Origin: Ciona savignyi
Lineage: Eukaryota > Chordata > Ascidiacea > Phlebobranchia > Cionidae
Length of the DNA stretch: 64,000 nt
Assembly (NCBI GenBank): GCA_000149265.1
Contig: CH003264.1
Span: forward strand, 1,689,598-1,753,597
Direction: 5' to 3'
Shown: positions 41,286 to 53,838 of the stretch, piece by piece
How the letters are laid out: each line of letters begins with the position of its first letter
Numbering within the stretch: position 1 is the first letter of the stretch
Notes under the pieces: model-generated
Told to the model about the DNA's origin: nothing
The model's database searches: none
The model's input: the letters and a program-made list of their open reading frames with translations, nothing else
Position numbers and translations under genes: made by a program

Positions 41286-43854
41286 ATGGATAAAAAGGCT
41301 TTCTGTTTGTTAATTGGATTTATTGTGCAATATTTCTGGTTGTTGGTATTTGGTGGAGAGCCATTGTCACCTTTTAAAGATGATATTTTATATCACATCA
41401 ACTGGCCAGGTGCAAATGTTGATTTGCATCAGTTTCAGTCTGCAGCAACTGAGTACAATCCCGCAGATACAATTATCATGACTTCTGCTAATAACGAGAA
41501 GTATACATGCATGCTGCCAACTAAAGTTTCTTTTAAAAACAGTGCTGATAGTGGCGGCAAAGATTATATTTCACCACAAAAAGCTCTATCTGGATTATTT
41601 AAGCGGAATGTTTGCAAATACTTTTTTGAACCATTTTGGACATATGAAGTCTGTCACGGTAAACACATCAAACAGTATCATGAGGAACGTATTCGCACTG
41701 GTAAATCAGAACCAAAAAAAGTTGTTCTTCAAACTGAAAGTGGTTATAAAATACAACTTCAGAGCAATGATGAAAAGAATGATATTGTCAAGTTAACAGA
41801 GTACTACTTGGGAAAACTCGTAGATAGAGTTGATGCAGATGGCTTAATAAATGTGGATGATAAATATCCAACTGAGAAAGAAGAAATACCAACCAGAAAT
41901 ATTGGTGGGGTGAAAACACCTTATTATTCCATCTTGATGGATGGAGGAACCCCTTGCGATCTCAGAGTGAGTATAATTCAGTGTTTCAAATATGTTATGG
42001 TCAATGCTTTAGAAATATCTGAAAATAACTTAATTCCTCATATCCAGCCAGGTGTTAACCGGCAAACTACTGTGTTCTACATATGTGGACCAGAATCGGC
42101 AAATGATATATTATCAGTGAGCGAGACCAGTTCTTGTGAATACGAGGTAGTTGTCCTATCTCCAGAGATGTGTACAAACCCATTGTATAATGTAAGTTTC
42201 AGCAATTTGGCTGGTTTATTGTATAAATCGCCCCTTGCCAGTTCATTCCATATATTTTTGTATTGATTAGGTTGAAAGAAAACATGTGCATGAAATACAG
42301 TGTGTCGCTTTTAAAGATTCTCCGACCAAACCTGTTGCTCTAAAGCATCAATTGGAAGAACAAGCACCTGGTATACGCAACTTGTAATGTAGATATATTA
42401 AGTTTTACTGCTGAAAGTGCAATAGTTTTCATAATGTTGTGTGCAACATACCATTAGTCTTTTATTTTAAATTTTGTTTTATAACACATTTGTTTTTGTT
42501 ATGTATTGGTTAATGTCATATATACCAGTAATATTGTATAAAAAATTAACTAGAAATGTTGGTAACAGATAACACGCATGCAAGGAAAAATTACATTCCT
42601 TTGGAGCAAGATGATGAGCCCAAAAAAGATGACATGCGGAGAGTTACTGTGAACAAGATTTCCACTCTTGTTGATCAGTCACTTTTAAAAGACTTTCTAT
42701 CTGGGTCATATTGTTTAAGAGGTGGAACTGGATGGTGGAGGCAAGATTCTTGTCATATAAAATTTGTTATTAAAGATTTGATGATAACAAAATTAGCATT
42801 GATACTAGAATATGGCAATTGGGAGTGGTTGACTGAATGTAAAAACGCTCCTGGATTTCAAAAATAAAGAGTATATATACAATCTTTTTCCAACCCTATC
42901 TCAAGAAATCTGTGCTGTTAGTTGTTTTCGTATTAACAATTTAAATGTATCCATATTTGGTTTGTGATATAAAAAAACAGTATCCCACTGCATTAAATAC
43001 CTGGATTGTCCAAATACTACTTAAAAATTACAAAGAAAATATAAAAAGTTTTATGGCAGTTAAAATTTTTTTTGTCATGTTTCATTACCTCTGGTTAACC
43101 AAAACTACTTTATTACCAAAATTTTGACAAAGCTTATTAAAGCTTTACTTAATGCAAATTTGTATAGGTCTATAGGGCTTAACATTTTTAGAAATAGATT
43201 GTATATCACTGATCGTCCATTCAGCATACATGCCTCCATAGACAGCTGGTTTACATAGGTTTTCTTATTTAAATTTATTTTAATACCAGATTTGAGTTCT
43301 GCTATGGTAAGCATGTGGTGCAATATCATGATGATGCAAAATTGGGTAGAACCACTATCACAGTTGGGAAGTGGGATGCAAGTAAACATAAAATTTGGAC
43401 ACAGCAGAAAACATCTAAACCAAGAATTTACGTAAAAAATGAAGAGGTATGTAACTAACTAATCATAAGCTACAACTCAGTACTGGTACTGTTACATTTT
43501 TCGTGCTTGTTCAAATCCTATTTTAGTGTACACTGCAAACATTACACTATCAATTTTATTGCTGGTTTGGAATAGATTAAAACATTTTAAGAATGTTTTT
43601 AGGGTGACAACAAAGTGTCGATGGTGCAGCATTTCTATGGTGATGGTGATATGTGTGAAGAAACTAAGACGCTACGTCAAGTTGTAGTGCGAATGAAATG
43701 CAAGAAATCGGTGAACAATCCACATTCAGTTTCTATATATTTACTTGAACCTTCAAAATGCTCTTATATCTTGGGCATCGAGTCTGCTATTGTGTGTGAC
43801 CTACTTGACTCAGCAGATGAAGAAGGCATGCTGACTTATTCACCATTGGTGTAA
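41286..43854 (+). CDS. ERLEC1: endoplasmic reticulum lectin 1 (XTP3-B), two MRH domains
   Basis: ER lumen lectin that reads trimmed N-glycans and hands misfolded glycoproteins to the HRD1-SEL1L degradation complex. Exons 41286-42191, 42271-42370, 42569-42740, 43290-43446 and 43603-43854 give 528 residues (human 483). The ATG at 41286 starts a signal peptide (AFCLLIGFIVQYFWLLVFG); an in-frame ATG 38 codons upstream would hide it. The first MRH domain has YTCMLP, FWTYEVCHGKHIKQYHEE and CEYEVVVLSPEMC. The second has GSYCLRGGTGWWR, FEFCYGKHVVQYHDD, VQHFYGDGDMCEE, RQVVVRMKC and LLEPSKCSYILGIESAIVC. Intron 3 uses a GC donor (GGTGGAG/GCAAGA), the only reading that restores WWRFEFCYGK and balances phase. 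A poly(A) signal follows at 44068. Confidence 0.93.
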
Positions 43855-44067
43855 AGATTACTATTATGGTTTTATTTAACTAAAGTCATAATAATTACTG
43901 TAGTAAACATAAATGCTAGTAATGTTTTCTTTATTTCCAATCACCTACTAGATTTGTATCAAATTTTATAGAATTTAGTCTGTGCTGCTTCCAAAATATA
44001 TTTATTAGAATTGTGTTTTTTTTTAATAGAACAATAATATATGGAAAAAAGAAACCATGTGTTGTGC

Positions 44068-44073
44068 AATAAA
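44068..44073 (+). terminator. candidate poly(A) signal of ERLEC1
   Basis: AATAAA 214 bases after the ERLEC1 stop codon. Confidence 0.5.
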
Positions 44074-44679
44074 TGCATATAACAGACATTCCCGGTACTG
44101 AATTATTTTGTATACTTTGTTTAAATTGGATTGCGTTTTGTGTAAAAAGCTTTTGTTTCTGTTATTTAAATAATTTTTTTTTATTTTAGATTATTTATTT
44201 TTCTCTGGTATTAAACAGCAGCAAATTAAATAAATGAACACCGGAACAGAGAAAGACAGCAAAACGAAGAGTTTGCAAACCAGCGCCAATAAAAAGAGAT
44301 AAAAATATGATAACAGGTAGATGTGCTTATATTCTTGGGATTGGTGGGGGTTTCCCTGGCCTAGTTTACCCAATATTTGCCACTACATATCCAACATATT
44401 AGAACTAACACTTCTTAAATAAATACATTAAACTATGCCACATGGATTAGCTAGGTGCGCCACACTTGCATTTTGTAAATTTATGACTAAGTGTGCATAG
44501 ATCATAAACTACTAAATGGTTAGTGTCTAGTTTTCTACATTAACTTCCGAAAAGCAATAGCGCTCAAGAAACAGTAATTTCGTTATGTGGAAAATTTGGT
44601 GATGAAATTATTTTAAACTTAATTTTACTAAATTTCTTAAATTGTTTAAGTATTTAACATATTGTTTTGACTCCCCGTG

Positions 44680-44756
44680 CAAAGTACGCCTATTCGTTTC
44701 TTAATTGGTCTCGTGTGTGCCACGAGGTCAAAAAGATCGAGAACCACTGCCGTACA
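44680..44756 (-). mobile_element. hAT-type transposon end
   Basis: Read on the minus strand from 44756 this begins CAGTGGTTCTCGATC, then TTTTTGACCTCGTGGCACAC, a standard hAT terminus. The matching other end and target duplication were not found, so this is a truncated copy. Confidence 0.5.
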
Positions 44757-45361
44757 GACTGCAGTATACCATTTTCCCTCCGATACCGTATTTTTCCGTA
44801 TCGTTTAGTTTTAGAGCCAAAGTTTGGTGAGTGTGTGTAATTTTACTGATTTGGTTCCTTTATTTTATTTACCGCAGAAAACCGTATTAATCACCGTTCC
44901 CGCGTTACGTATATCCAATTACAAACATAGAACATAAACTGCGTTTCATTTAACGATACGCGTCATTTTCAAATCATAGCAACTCGTTAGTCCACCGGCG
45001 GAAGTAAAACGCCCTCTGCAGCGCACCGACCATGTCGTCTTCTAAGTTGAGTTGTAAATTTGCAATAACACATGCCGTGGGGCAATGGCGTTGTTTTTAG
45101 TGTTCAAGTTGAGATTAGTGTTGGGGTTAGAGTTAGTATTCTCTTAAATAGTGTGTGCGGTTTGCACCTTTTAGTGTTGTCCCATTGTTCCACTGGGTTC
45201 AAGCAATGTCAACTAAGTGTATAGCCCAATCACACCACCGAATAGCAAGCATTTGGTTTTAAACCCATCACCTTTCGGCTGACAGTTTGACGCGCTCCTA
45301 GGAATTTTTCGATGCCATACGGGCGATACAGCTTCTACCATATTTGAATGGCCAATTAAAC
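44757..45361. other. spacer with SINE piece and GGTTAG-rich stretch
   Basis: 45100-45145 is GTTAG-rich like the interiors of the two foldback elements, and 45180-45300 is a reversed SINE fragment (CACTGGGTTCAAGCAATG, CTTTCGGCTGACAG). No gene. Confidence 0.45.
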
Positions 45362-48300
45362 TCACACAAATTTATTTTCCCTTGGCGCCAATAGAAACAT
45401 TTGTTGAATAAACTTTTCCACCGAAGAGTAAAAGGCCAACTTAAGGTTTCTTACAATGAACACGTAGTACACCAAAACTCCAAGACCCATTAGAATAATA
45501 GAGTAAAGGTACAAAAAGTGTGGGCGTGATATTAAAGGGCACACAAGGAAAACAATCGATAGAGCACATACCGTCAACGGTATAAACGTCGGAACCTGTA
45601 AACAAAATTATTGTTGTATTTATGTGTACATATATAAACACTTATATGTGGCCCAAAAAATGTTCTGAACGTTTATACGTTGGCAACTTTTCTGACCGTA
45701 TAGCCTACGATGTGGCACTTATTATAATAGTATCTTTATATATAACATACTTCAACACTCACGGTGACCCGCTATATGTAATATAAGGACTATTTATTCC
45801 ATGTTATCCTATGTGGGTTACAACTTTTTTTACCTTAAAAGGTCGTGGCAGATCGGGTTGTCGTTTTCTAAGCACTAAAACGGCAGCAGCGTTCATAAAG
45901 TAGTACAGCCAGCCAGTGAACCCTAGCGCGTTTATCAGGGGATCTAGATTCTCCATGAATATTAGAATTGTGGAAAATGCGCAAGTTGCCACGATGGCAG
46001 GCGCTGGTGTATAATTTTTGATATGTACCATTTCGAAAATCTGCAATATGTTGTCAATATTTCTAATAAGGAGAGGATTTTGGAACTTTAAGCAGGGGAT
46101 AATTAAAATTTTAAATAAGAAACGCAATGTTACCTGGATATGAGCTGGCGAAATAGTACGGTTTTTATAGAAGAACACTCCACAATAGTGATATAAGCAA
46201 TAATTTAAAGGTCCATGTCAATCATGCTATTAGCAGCATACATCAGGTCGTATAAGTATTACTCGAATTCTAATGGATTATCTCCAGGTGTAAAAGTTAG
46301 ATTATTATACTTTCAAGACCTTTTAATATTGTCCGGCCGGTTGGTCTAGCCCTAGCGGTTAAGTGCGTTGCCTTTCAATCGTAAGGTTACAGGTGCGAAA
46401 CTGGTCGCTAGCTAGTCGGTTGTGTCCTTGGGCAAGACACTTTACGGACATTGCCTGAACCCAGCGGATTAATGGGTTCTACCAAATTGAAGGAACGTGT
46501 CTCTCTTATACAACACACTGCAATAGCTCCGGTAACCCGACGGTGGGCGCGAGGTGATCTGACGATTGCCCGTGTGATAACCCCCTTGGTTTTCCCATTC
46601 ACGGGAATAAACATGAATATCCTATTCTATATGCATAAAAATCGTTTATAAAATAGTAAAAATAAACGTAAAAAATGAAATCGTTTATGAAAGAGTTAAA
46701 ATAGACGCAACTAACCACTTGCATATATTTTAACAGAGTATTAAATCCTCATACAAGTCCTCTTACTCTAGGCATCAACCCGTGTCTCCCAGCTACAAAT
46801 GCGCAACGCGAAAAAGCAAGGACGCTGGTGTTGTATGCATTAGAAGTAGATACCGCGACCAGCACTGGTAGAAGCCATTTTACCTTACCAAACATCTTGT
46901 ATGAAAACGTGGCCGCAACCGCGTCCGACGAAAGCATTTCAGCAGGCGATAAGACTGTGAAAAATAGAAAGCCTTGAGTCCATTATGTGGGTTTACAAAA
47001 AAAAAGCCATTGAGTGCATATATCATTCCACTGATCTCGGGCAATTACCGTTAAGTGCCTTGCCCATGGACACAACCGACTATCTAGCGACCAGTTGCAA
47101 ACCTGAAAACTTTCGGCTGAAAGTTGACGCACTTATCTATCACGTTAATCGGTCGGAAGTTCTCTAAACGATGACCGACCACATATTATGAGTTCATAAA
47201 CGATCGGTTGCTTCATTTGATATACTCACTCCTTTTAATGCACTTATACTGTAGTATTTTGGCGTTCGAACTTTTAATGCACTAATACTGTAGTATTTGG
47301 GGGAAAACTAAAAGGAGGGAAAGCGGGAAGACGGGAAGAAGGGAAACTGCACGCTAAAATGAAGATTATGACATTAGGGTTAGTTTTAAAAATGGGGCTA
47401 TAGTTAGGGTTAGTCTTGGGGTTGAGATTAGTGTTTATGGATGGGTTAAAATTAGTTTCCGTAATTTTAGTAAGCAGTTTCCCTCCTTCCCCCCTTCTCG
47501 CGTTACCTCCTTTTAGCGTTGGCCTAGTTGTAGTATTTGGCGTTCGATTTGGTGCGTCACATTTTAGCTGTAGGTTTTCCGTTTTGAAACTGGTCGCTTT
47601 TTATTTACTCGTGAAAGAATGCTGTATTAACGAAGTAATCTAAACGATTGACCATGTGATACCGCCCGTGGTATATCCATATCAAACTGCACTTTGGCAA
47701 GACTTTAGATTTGCTTCTAACGAATTATAAAAACCACAGCAATATACTGAATGTATCCGTCGATAAAGGTCAATTTATACAGTACTTGCCTGCAAAGTAT
47801 CCGATGTTCACCAGTAAGTAGAAAATTGTTACCAATGCTACGGCAACTATGGTAGCTAGGGGGAGAATTTTCTGCGGATTTTTAACCTCTTCCACTAGAT
47901 ATGCTAAACCGGACCATCCGGAATACGGCCACGTGATCTGAAATCCAGCTAACGGTCGTGTGGCCAAATGGTTAGCGCGACCGTTCATATACAGGATTAT
48001 ATATACCGAGACTGTCTTAGTGACAAACCACCATAGGTTCGAAACTAAGCTCGGTTAAGAAAAGATAAAAAATCTAAAATGCATTCTTTTTTTGTTTATT
48101 TTGCAATATGTAGATCGGTCAGGTGACCGAATGGTTAACGCGATCGATATCACTAGTTTTCAAAAACGGTGTTAGGAACACGTTCATACCTTTAGCCGTT
48201 TAAGGATGAGGTATTGTAAGTTACGACAATACCTTTAAATGGCTCTCCTAAAATCGCAAACCCAATATTCAATATACCACATAAGTTATTTATAAATTTA

Positions 48301-50329
48301 ATGATAAAGGGTTATATATTTGACCCAATGAAGAAATGGCTTTATCGATTTTCTAACCCAACCACCATTTTTTCTGGAACCGTAAAAATACCTTTCCGGA
48401 TTTATTTCCTTATATTAAATTGTTTTGGCATTTTGTCCTTTTATTGTTGCCCAAAATAAAACATTTGGTAACTTTGGTTAGAGAAGTAATTATATTTTTG
48501 TTTAATGTCGTATTACCTTATGTACCATAATACCTCAATGTCATATTACCTTATAAAAACCTAAAATAAATTTCGTCCATGAGATGTTTGTAATTGGACC
48601 AAGGTCAAACAGATGCTTAAAGTTATGAACACCAACTGGATCTGCGCATATTAATCGGTAGATCCCACCACATATGATTGCAAGTAGAGCCAAGTATTTA
48701 GCTCCCGTAAATACCATTTGAAACTGAAATGAGGGGAAATTCATATATTACCGATATTTAAATAGATGATGGGCCTACGATAACCTACAAGTTAAATGTT
48801 CATGTGCTTATAAGATGGACTAAACAGGTATATTATAGGGGTAGACTATTCTAACCTTTAGGGTAGCTGTCACGCTTTTGCAATTTATGTACACCACACC
48901 AAACATAAGACAGAGCCCCACAAGCTTCGTAGAAATAGCTGGAGGTCCGTATCCGATAACCGCTTCGGTTGCGTATCGTCCAAACGCAAGCAGAGATACA
49001 GTGTCAAACAACGGAGCAACAAGCATGGTCCATAAGTACACGAACCCAACAACTGGATGGTAAGCAATACTAAAAAACGGCATATTACCTCCCGATTGAC
49101 GAATGGACAATGCAAGCTCAACGTAACACAGGCCGGAAAACATAGCAATTGCACCGCCGGCAATCCAAACGATTAGACTGATTCCAATGCTCTTATTAGC
49201 AGCACCTGTAAAATAAGTGGGAAAGGATATTCATGTTTATCCATGTGAAAAAAACCAACGACGGAAAGACGTTATCAGAGGAGTAGTGGTCAGATTACTT
49301 TGTGCAAAGCATCGGTTTACCGGAGCAAGTGAATTTTATTACAATTTTATGTTCTATAGTCATTTCTATCTAATTGCCTTACAAGGTCACAACCGGTCAG
49401 CCATTGATCCATCACCTTTTGTCAGAAAGAGGCGGCGTGATAACAGTTGAACTATTATACCAATGCCCAATATAAGTACAGGCAACTAAAGAGAACACTG
49501 TATATATGAATTGTAATAATATAGTCATGCATAAGCTATGATGTGTATGCCACACAGTGTCAATGTCCTGATTCTTTTTCCTGTGCATATTACGAGTTTC
49601 CTGCTTGTGATTGTTGAGGTTTTAGTCCAGTTTATTCTGTGATACTGGGATTCTGTGATACTAAGTGGGTAACTGGCCACCACTTAGCTCTCTTTATATA
49701 TATTGGGGGAAATTAGGCTTACAGCTGTATTTTCGTACTTCTGTGCAATTCATCGCCTATCATAGCCTATATATGATTTTAATACATGTGTAGATTTTTG
49801 ACCGTATGTTTGTCTTGTCCCCATTCTACGTTTAGACAATAAAGTAAGTTCAGACATTTGTCTTATTTTATTTTATTGGGCCAAGTCGACTAACCGTTCA
49901 TCAGTTTCGAAACTGGTCGCTATTAAGTTGGTTCTGTCCTTGGGCAAGGCACTTAACGGACATTACCTGAACCCAGTGAAATGTTACGTTCACTAATTTA
50001 AGGAATATCTGCATTATATACCCAATACTCCGCAATATCACCGGTAACCCGACGGTGAGCGGTAATCTTACGATATAATTCTTGTGATAAACGCCCATTA
50101 CCTGTTCCTATTAACCGGTATAAACATAAATTTCATATCTTAAATAAAATAAGATTACTGACCAGCCCGTTAAAACACGACGGATAAAAATACATAAACG
50201 CTTACCTAGTACTCCCACGGGTGATACGAATATCCCGGACCCAATCATAATTCCAGATATGATTGATACTCCTCTCCAAAAGCCGATTTTCTTTTCCAGC
50301 TGCAACGGCTCATCATTTATTTTTTTCAT
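45362..50329 (-). CDS. SLC7-family amino-acid transporter light chain
   Basis: Twelve-helix amino-acid exchanger of the LAT/b0,+AT family. Exons 50206-50329, 48856-49205, 48561-48723, 47790-47948, 46767-46954, 45834-46040 and 45362-45595 give 474 residues with balanced phases. Helix 1 has the substrate motif GIMIGSGIF and helix 6 has TWPYSGWSGLAYLVEEVKNP. YTPAPAI and NALGFTGWLYYF mark later helices. Usual partner is a heavy chain (SLC3) held by a disulfide between helices 3 and 4. The aligned site here (VIGYGPPAISTK against b0,+AT GCKPP) has no cysteine. Intron 4 has a GC donor (GCAG/GCAAGT). The start at 50329 (MKKINDEPLQLEKKIGFW) is the best candidate; an upstream exon is possible because the frame stays open behind an AAAG acceptor-like site near 50400. 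Closest human subtype not assignable by eye. Confidence 0.88.
46330..46627 (+). repeat. SINE (Cics-like), best full-length copy, in SLC7 intron 5
   Basis: Reads GTCCGGCCGGTTGGTCTAG at the start. It has an A box-like TGGTCTAGCCCTAGCGGTTAAG, a B box-like GGTTACAGGTGCGAAACTGG and the conserved ACACTGCAATAGCTCCGG. The 3' end is CCCATTCACGGGAATAAACATG plus a TATCCTATTC tail. A useful reference copy for the family. Confidence 0.9.
47035..47160 (-). repeat. reversed SINE head in SLC7 intron 4
   Basis: CCGTTAAGTGCCTTGCCCATGG, ACAACCGACTATCTAGCG and CTTTCGGCTGAAAG in the expected reversed order; the 3' half is missing. Confidence 0.65.
47284..47540. mobile_element. foldback MITE in SLC7 intron 4
   Basis: The left arm 47284-47349 (CTAAAAGGAGG, GCGGGAAGACGGGAAGAAGGGAAAC) is inverted at 47475-47540. 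The loop has GGGTTAGTTTT and TAGTTAGGGTTAGTC. GTAGTATTTGGCGTTCG occurs in direct orientation outside both arms (about 47250 and 47530), so part of it may be flanking duplication. Confidence 0.65.
47952..48050 (+). repeat. tRNA-derived SINE head of a second family
   Basis: GTGGCCAAATGGTTAGCGCG matches a pol III A box and ATAGGTTCGAAACTAAG a B box, spaced as in a class-II tRNA (Ser/Leu type). A related head (GGTGACCGAATGGTTAACGCG) is at 48115-48150. The acceptor stem does not pair well, so it is not a functional tRNA gene. Confidence 0.5.
49225..49440 (-). repeat. reversed SINE, diverged, in SLC7 intron 1
   Basis: GGATATTCATGTTTATCCATGTGA, then GTTATCAGAGGAGTAGTGG, then CGGTTTACCGGAGCAAG; the head is degraded. 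Confidence 0.6.
49880..50140 (+). repeat. SINE (Cics-like), diverged full-length copy
   Basis: TTTCGAAACTGGTCGCT, TTGGGCAAGGCACTTAACGG, CACCGGTAACCCGACGGTGAG and a degraded ATTAACCGGTATAAACATAAA 3' end. Confidence 0.75.
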
Positions 50330-50339
50330 CAGTTTTTTT

Positions 50340-52150
50340 CTATGCAGACTAAGTTTGCCAGATAAACGAATTAATGATTCAAACGCAAGCTGTTCTTTAA
50401 AAATATAAAGAGGAAATAAAAGGAAATTACAAAAAGGAAATAACAGCATTCTGACAAATACAAAGCATAAAAAATTTCAGCAGTCGGTTTCAATAAGATA
50501 CTACGGGTGCGAATATATTTTAAATATTGGGAAATTAAGCAGTTTTTCGTAATTAGTCGTCGTTAGGAAATTACAATGTAGAACGGCCTCGTATAACCGA
50601 ACCCGTTGTCCGTTATACCAGTGTTCCGCAACCAGTGTTCCGCATGACAATGTCAGTTGTACCTCGGTGAAATATATTTTTAAACCTTTTACCAAATAAA
50701 AGGATTTTAGTTTTTACAAATTTGAATATTGCGGTGATTAGACACTTTGCTAATGTTGTTACACCTTTTGCGCTTTAGAAGCATGTTGTTCAGAACCCTG
50801 TTTTGGCGGCCAATCGTGAGGCCGGTCTGTCTTTTAGTCTACTACAACTATTACGCCATACAATAGGGCGATTTAATAAAATAAAAAATATTATGGTGAC
50901 TAAAACAATAATAAAAACTACGACAAACTTTTTTTTCAAAACCGTCAGCGACACTCAGTATATACTCTACTTCACAATAAATCGCGAAAAACAATTAGTT
51001 CCGAAAACCAATAATCTATCTGTGCGTGTAGGAAAAATCGGCGGGAACGACTGCAGGGGCAAACTTAGAATAACAGTTAACATAGATAAAGTGATCGAAA
51101 AGTAACACAAGTGAAAAAGATCAAAAACATATACAAAAATAAATAATAATATACCACACAAAGAAAAACTACAACAATAAAACTTAAAACTTTTACAATA
51201 ACCAATCCATTACAATATAATATCAAATATATAGATAGATTGTCAGAAGACCTGATATTGTACATTAATAATGATTGATATTTTGTTGCGTAATGATCGG
51301 AATTTTTCGTCATGCGCGAAAAAATAATGCCTGAAAGAACTTGAAAAAGCACTTAGAGTTGCTTCTACGAAGATTGAGTCGAATATTTAGCGATTATGTC
51401 TATTGAAACTGTAAATTATACCTGATTTTTAACATAATTAACATTTTTGAATGTAATGTGCAGTCAACTTTTTGAATATTTCTAAATGATACCTCGAGTA
51501 AAAAAAGGTTGTGGGGCACTGCGGTATAATATAATCCGGACATCGGTATCATTCCAGTCTATTAAAGCGATAAAACAATTTAACAACGCAAGCTGCTATT
51601 GTTGGGTTTAGAACCAGTTTTATAATTTATTCGGGTAAAGTGTCGGCTTTTCGCCAAACGGTTATTTGATTGAAACCAACCTCTGGTTTCTGGGTCAAGG
51701 CACTCAGTGGTGGTCAGTTGCACCAAAATGTACAATTGGTTGTACACGATTTTTAGCACGGCGAATTGAAGTTCGGTTTTATATTTCAACCCAATTGCCG
51801 TCGAAAATGTGTTTATAACTGTCCAGCTTTGTAGTAAACAGACAATTTTACACCAGAATCTTCGCTCAGACAAAAAATCATTTACTTCTCTCATATCAAG
51901 CCTAAAATACGCCACTTTAAGATGTAAACAAATTACGGAGATACCCACGTTGTGGACACCGCAAAACAATCTTTAAAATGTGCTGTTGGATGGAGTCTAC
52001 CACACCTAGCAGTAAGTCCTGTGCATAACTTAAAACGTTATATTGCGGCGTACTGCACTATGTCGTTTGTACCTGCGATCCTATATACGCTTCGCTGCAC
52101 GTTGCCACCTAACCCCCTCCAGAAGCAGACATAATGAGCATCAGCACTAC
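50340..52150. other. intergenic region, no gene seen
   Basis: AT-rich. Several 60-130-codon frames exist but none shows domain, signal or conserved composition. About 51660-51720 faintly resembles a SINE head. Confidence 0.35.
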
Positions 52151-52738
52151 AACAAACTATGCGAGCAACACAGTAAAGCCAAATGAGGTCGAACATGAAA
52201 ACATTTGGCGAGCAACATAGTTTACCACTAAGGATGAACGAAGAAGAAATTGGCGAGCAACATAGTTAACGAATAAAACAAATAGGGGGTTTAACGAAAC
52301 ACCCTGAGCGGGTAGGCTACACACAGCTGGCGACTCGCGTTGCGTCGTATTTTGAGGCAGCAAAATCTCATTGTCTGGTTTGCGCGACCTTTCTCGTCGT
52401 GGTGTTTGTGCCACTGTGCCGGATTCGTCATGTTCAGGTATGCTGGTTTCGCACGATCAATGCTAACCACTTAATGACGTTCTTCAATCTCCAAAGTAAA
52501 ATTCTTGTTGTTGCAGCTGATTACACGGTATGGACCGTTGTACGGTGGCGTCAAAGAAGGACGGTGTTTGTCATTTCGTAAGAGAACGTACAGACATGTG
52601 TCCAAGACTGGTGGTACTCTAGACCATGGCGTGACATAGCCGTTGGTAGTAATCGACCAACCGTCTCTTTTACTGCTGGTAGTATTTGAGAAGGTAGCGG
52701 ATCTGATTGGCTGACACCAAAAAATCGCCGGGAACGAC

Positions 52739-53590
52739 TCAAGTCGCGCCGTATACTAATTCAGCTAAGGAAGCTGTTATAAATGTCTTTTCTTTAGAGG
52801 CGGTGCGGATGCCCAGCAAGACCCAGGGAAGTTCGTCCACCCAGTTTGGTCCTGTAAGACGTGCCATGAGAGCACTCTTCATGTGACGATGAAATCGCTC
52901 AACAAGCCTGTTCGCTTGCGCGTGGAATGATATAGTGTGATTGAGTTGAATTCCAAACAACCTCTTAAAAGTATACTACAGTGCTGAGATAAATTGCGGA
53001 CCTCGGTCAGGCAAAATGTTGAACGGGACCCCGAGAAATCCAGTTGAAGGCGAAAGCCCTAGCACACGTGGTTGTAGTAGCGTCTGGCATCGGAATAGCT
53101 TCCGACGAACGTTTAAAACGGTCGACCATTGTAAGCAAATACATATTGCCTTGTGAGGGTGCCAAGGAGTCAACTACATCAATGTTCACGTGGCAAAAAC
53201 GTGATTGGCACATTCGGTATTGCTTAAGCCGAACGCGCACATGCTGGTGGACTTTCACTATCTGGCAGTTAACACATTGATTTGCCCACAAACCGACCTG
53301 TTAAGTTAATGTAAACTGTGTCAGACGAACTTCGAAAACAAGTTTACGGGTTGCCCGGATGGACGGTGTTATAGATTGTGAACGATATTGAATATTTTCT
53401 TCTGCCAGGACTTCGGGATCACAGGACGTGGCGCGCCTTTCGATACATCGCAGAGAATCGTAGTTCCAGATTGATCAAGTTGGATGTCTTTAAGTTTCAG
53501 GTTCGTGCCAACTGTGAGATAAGCTTGGTCCTCCGGGTTCAGCTGGGCAGCCGCGAGCGATGCGTAATTGATGTCAGACTGCAGTGGCAT
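52739..53590 (-). pseudogene. gypsy integrase fragments
   Basis: Three overlapping frames carry the zinc-binding end (CVNCQIVK), the core (HVNIDVVDSLAP, MVDRFKRSSEAIPM) and the distal core (HAQANRLVERFHRHMKSALM). Frameshifts near 53000 and 52970 separate them. Confidence 0.85.
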
Positions 53591-53838
53591 TCATCGAAAT
53601 GCAAGAGAGGAAGTCGGCGATTGTCAGCGATGTGACGTACGTCTGTTGTATACTCTGAGATGGCAGCTAATTGGCTTTCTTGTCTCGCTGACCATGGACT
53701 CGATATTTTGGAAAATGCAAATGTGAGTGATTTGTGGTCGGTGTAAGCCGTGAAACTTCGACCTTCGAGAAAATAGCGAAAGTGTCGTATCGCTAGGTGC
53801 AAGGCAGGTAATTCCCTGTTAAACGCACTGTATTTAAG

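Noticed and set aside
46408..46651. Two opposite 66-68-codon frames near 46.5 kb, also found at 30395-30643 and 1769-2002
   Set aside because: They are the same open stretch inside copies of the SINE, conserved because the repeat is, not because a protein is made.
47380..47425. GGGTTAGGG-like runs looking like vertebrate-type telomere repeats
   Set aside because: Only two or three imperfect units inside the loop of a foldback element, and the same pattern is in two other repeats.
47952..48050. Possible tRNA gene with A and B boxes
   Set aside because: Stems do not pair as a tRNA and a diverged relative lies next to it; best read as a SINE head.
50803..51105. 100-codon plus-strand frame
   Set aside because: AT-driven, low-complexity Lys/Thr/Ile composition, no domain and no splice context.
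52160..52270. Three GCGAGCAACATAG-like repeats as a possible LTR end
   Set aside because: No second copy was found upstream of the gag-like stretch, so an LTR cannot be supported.
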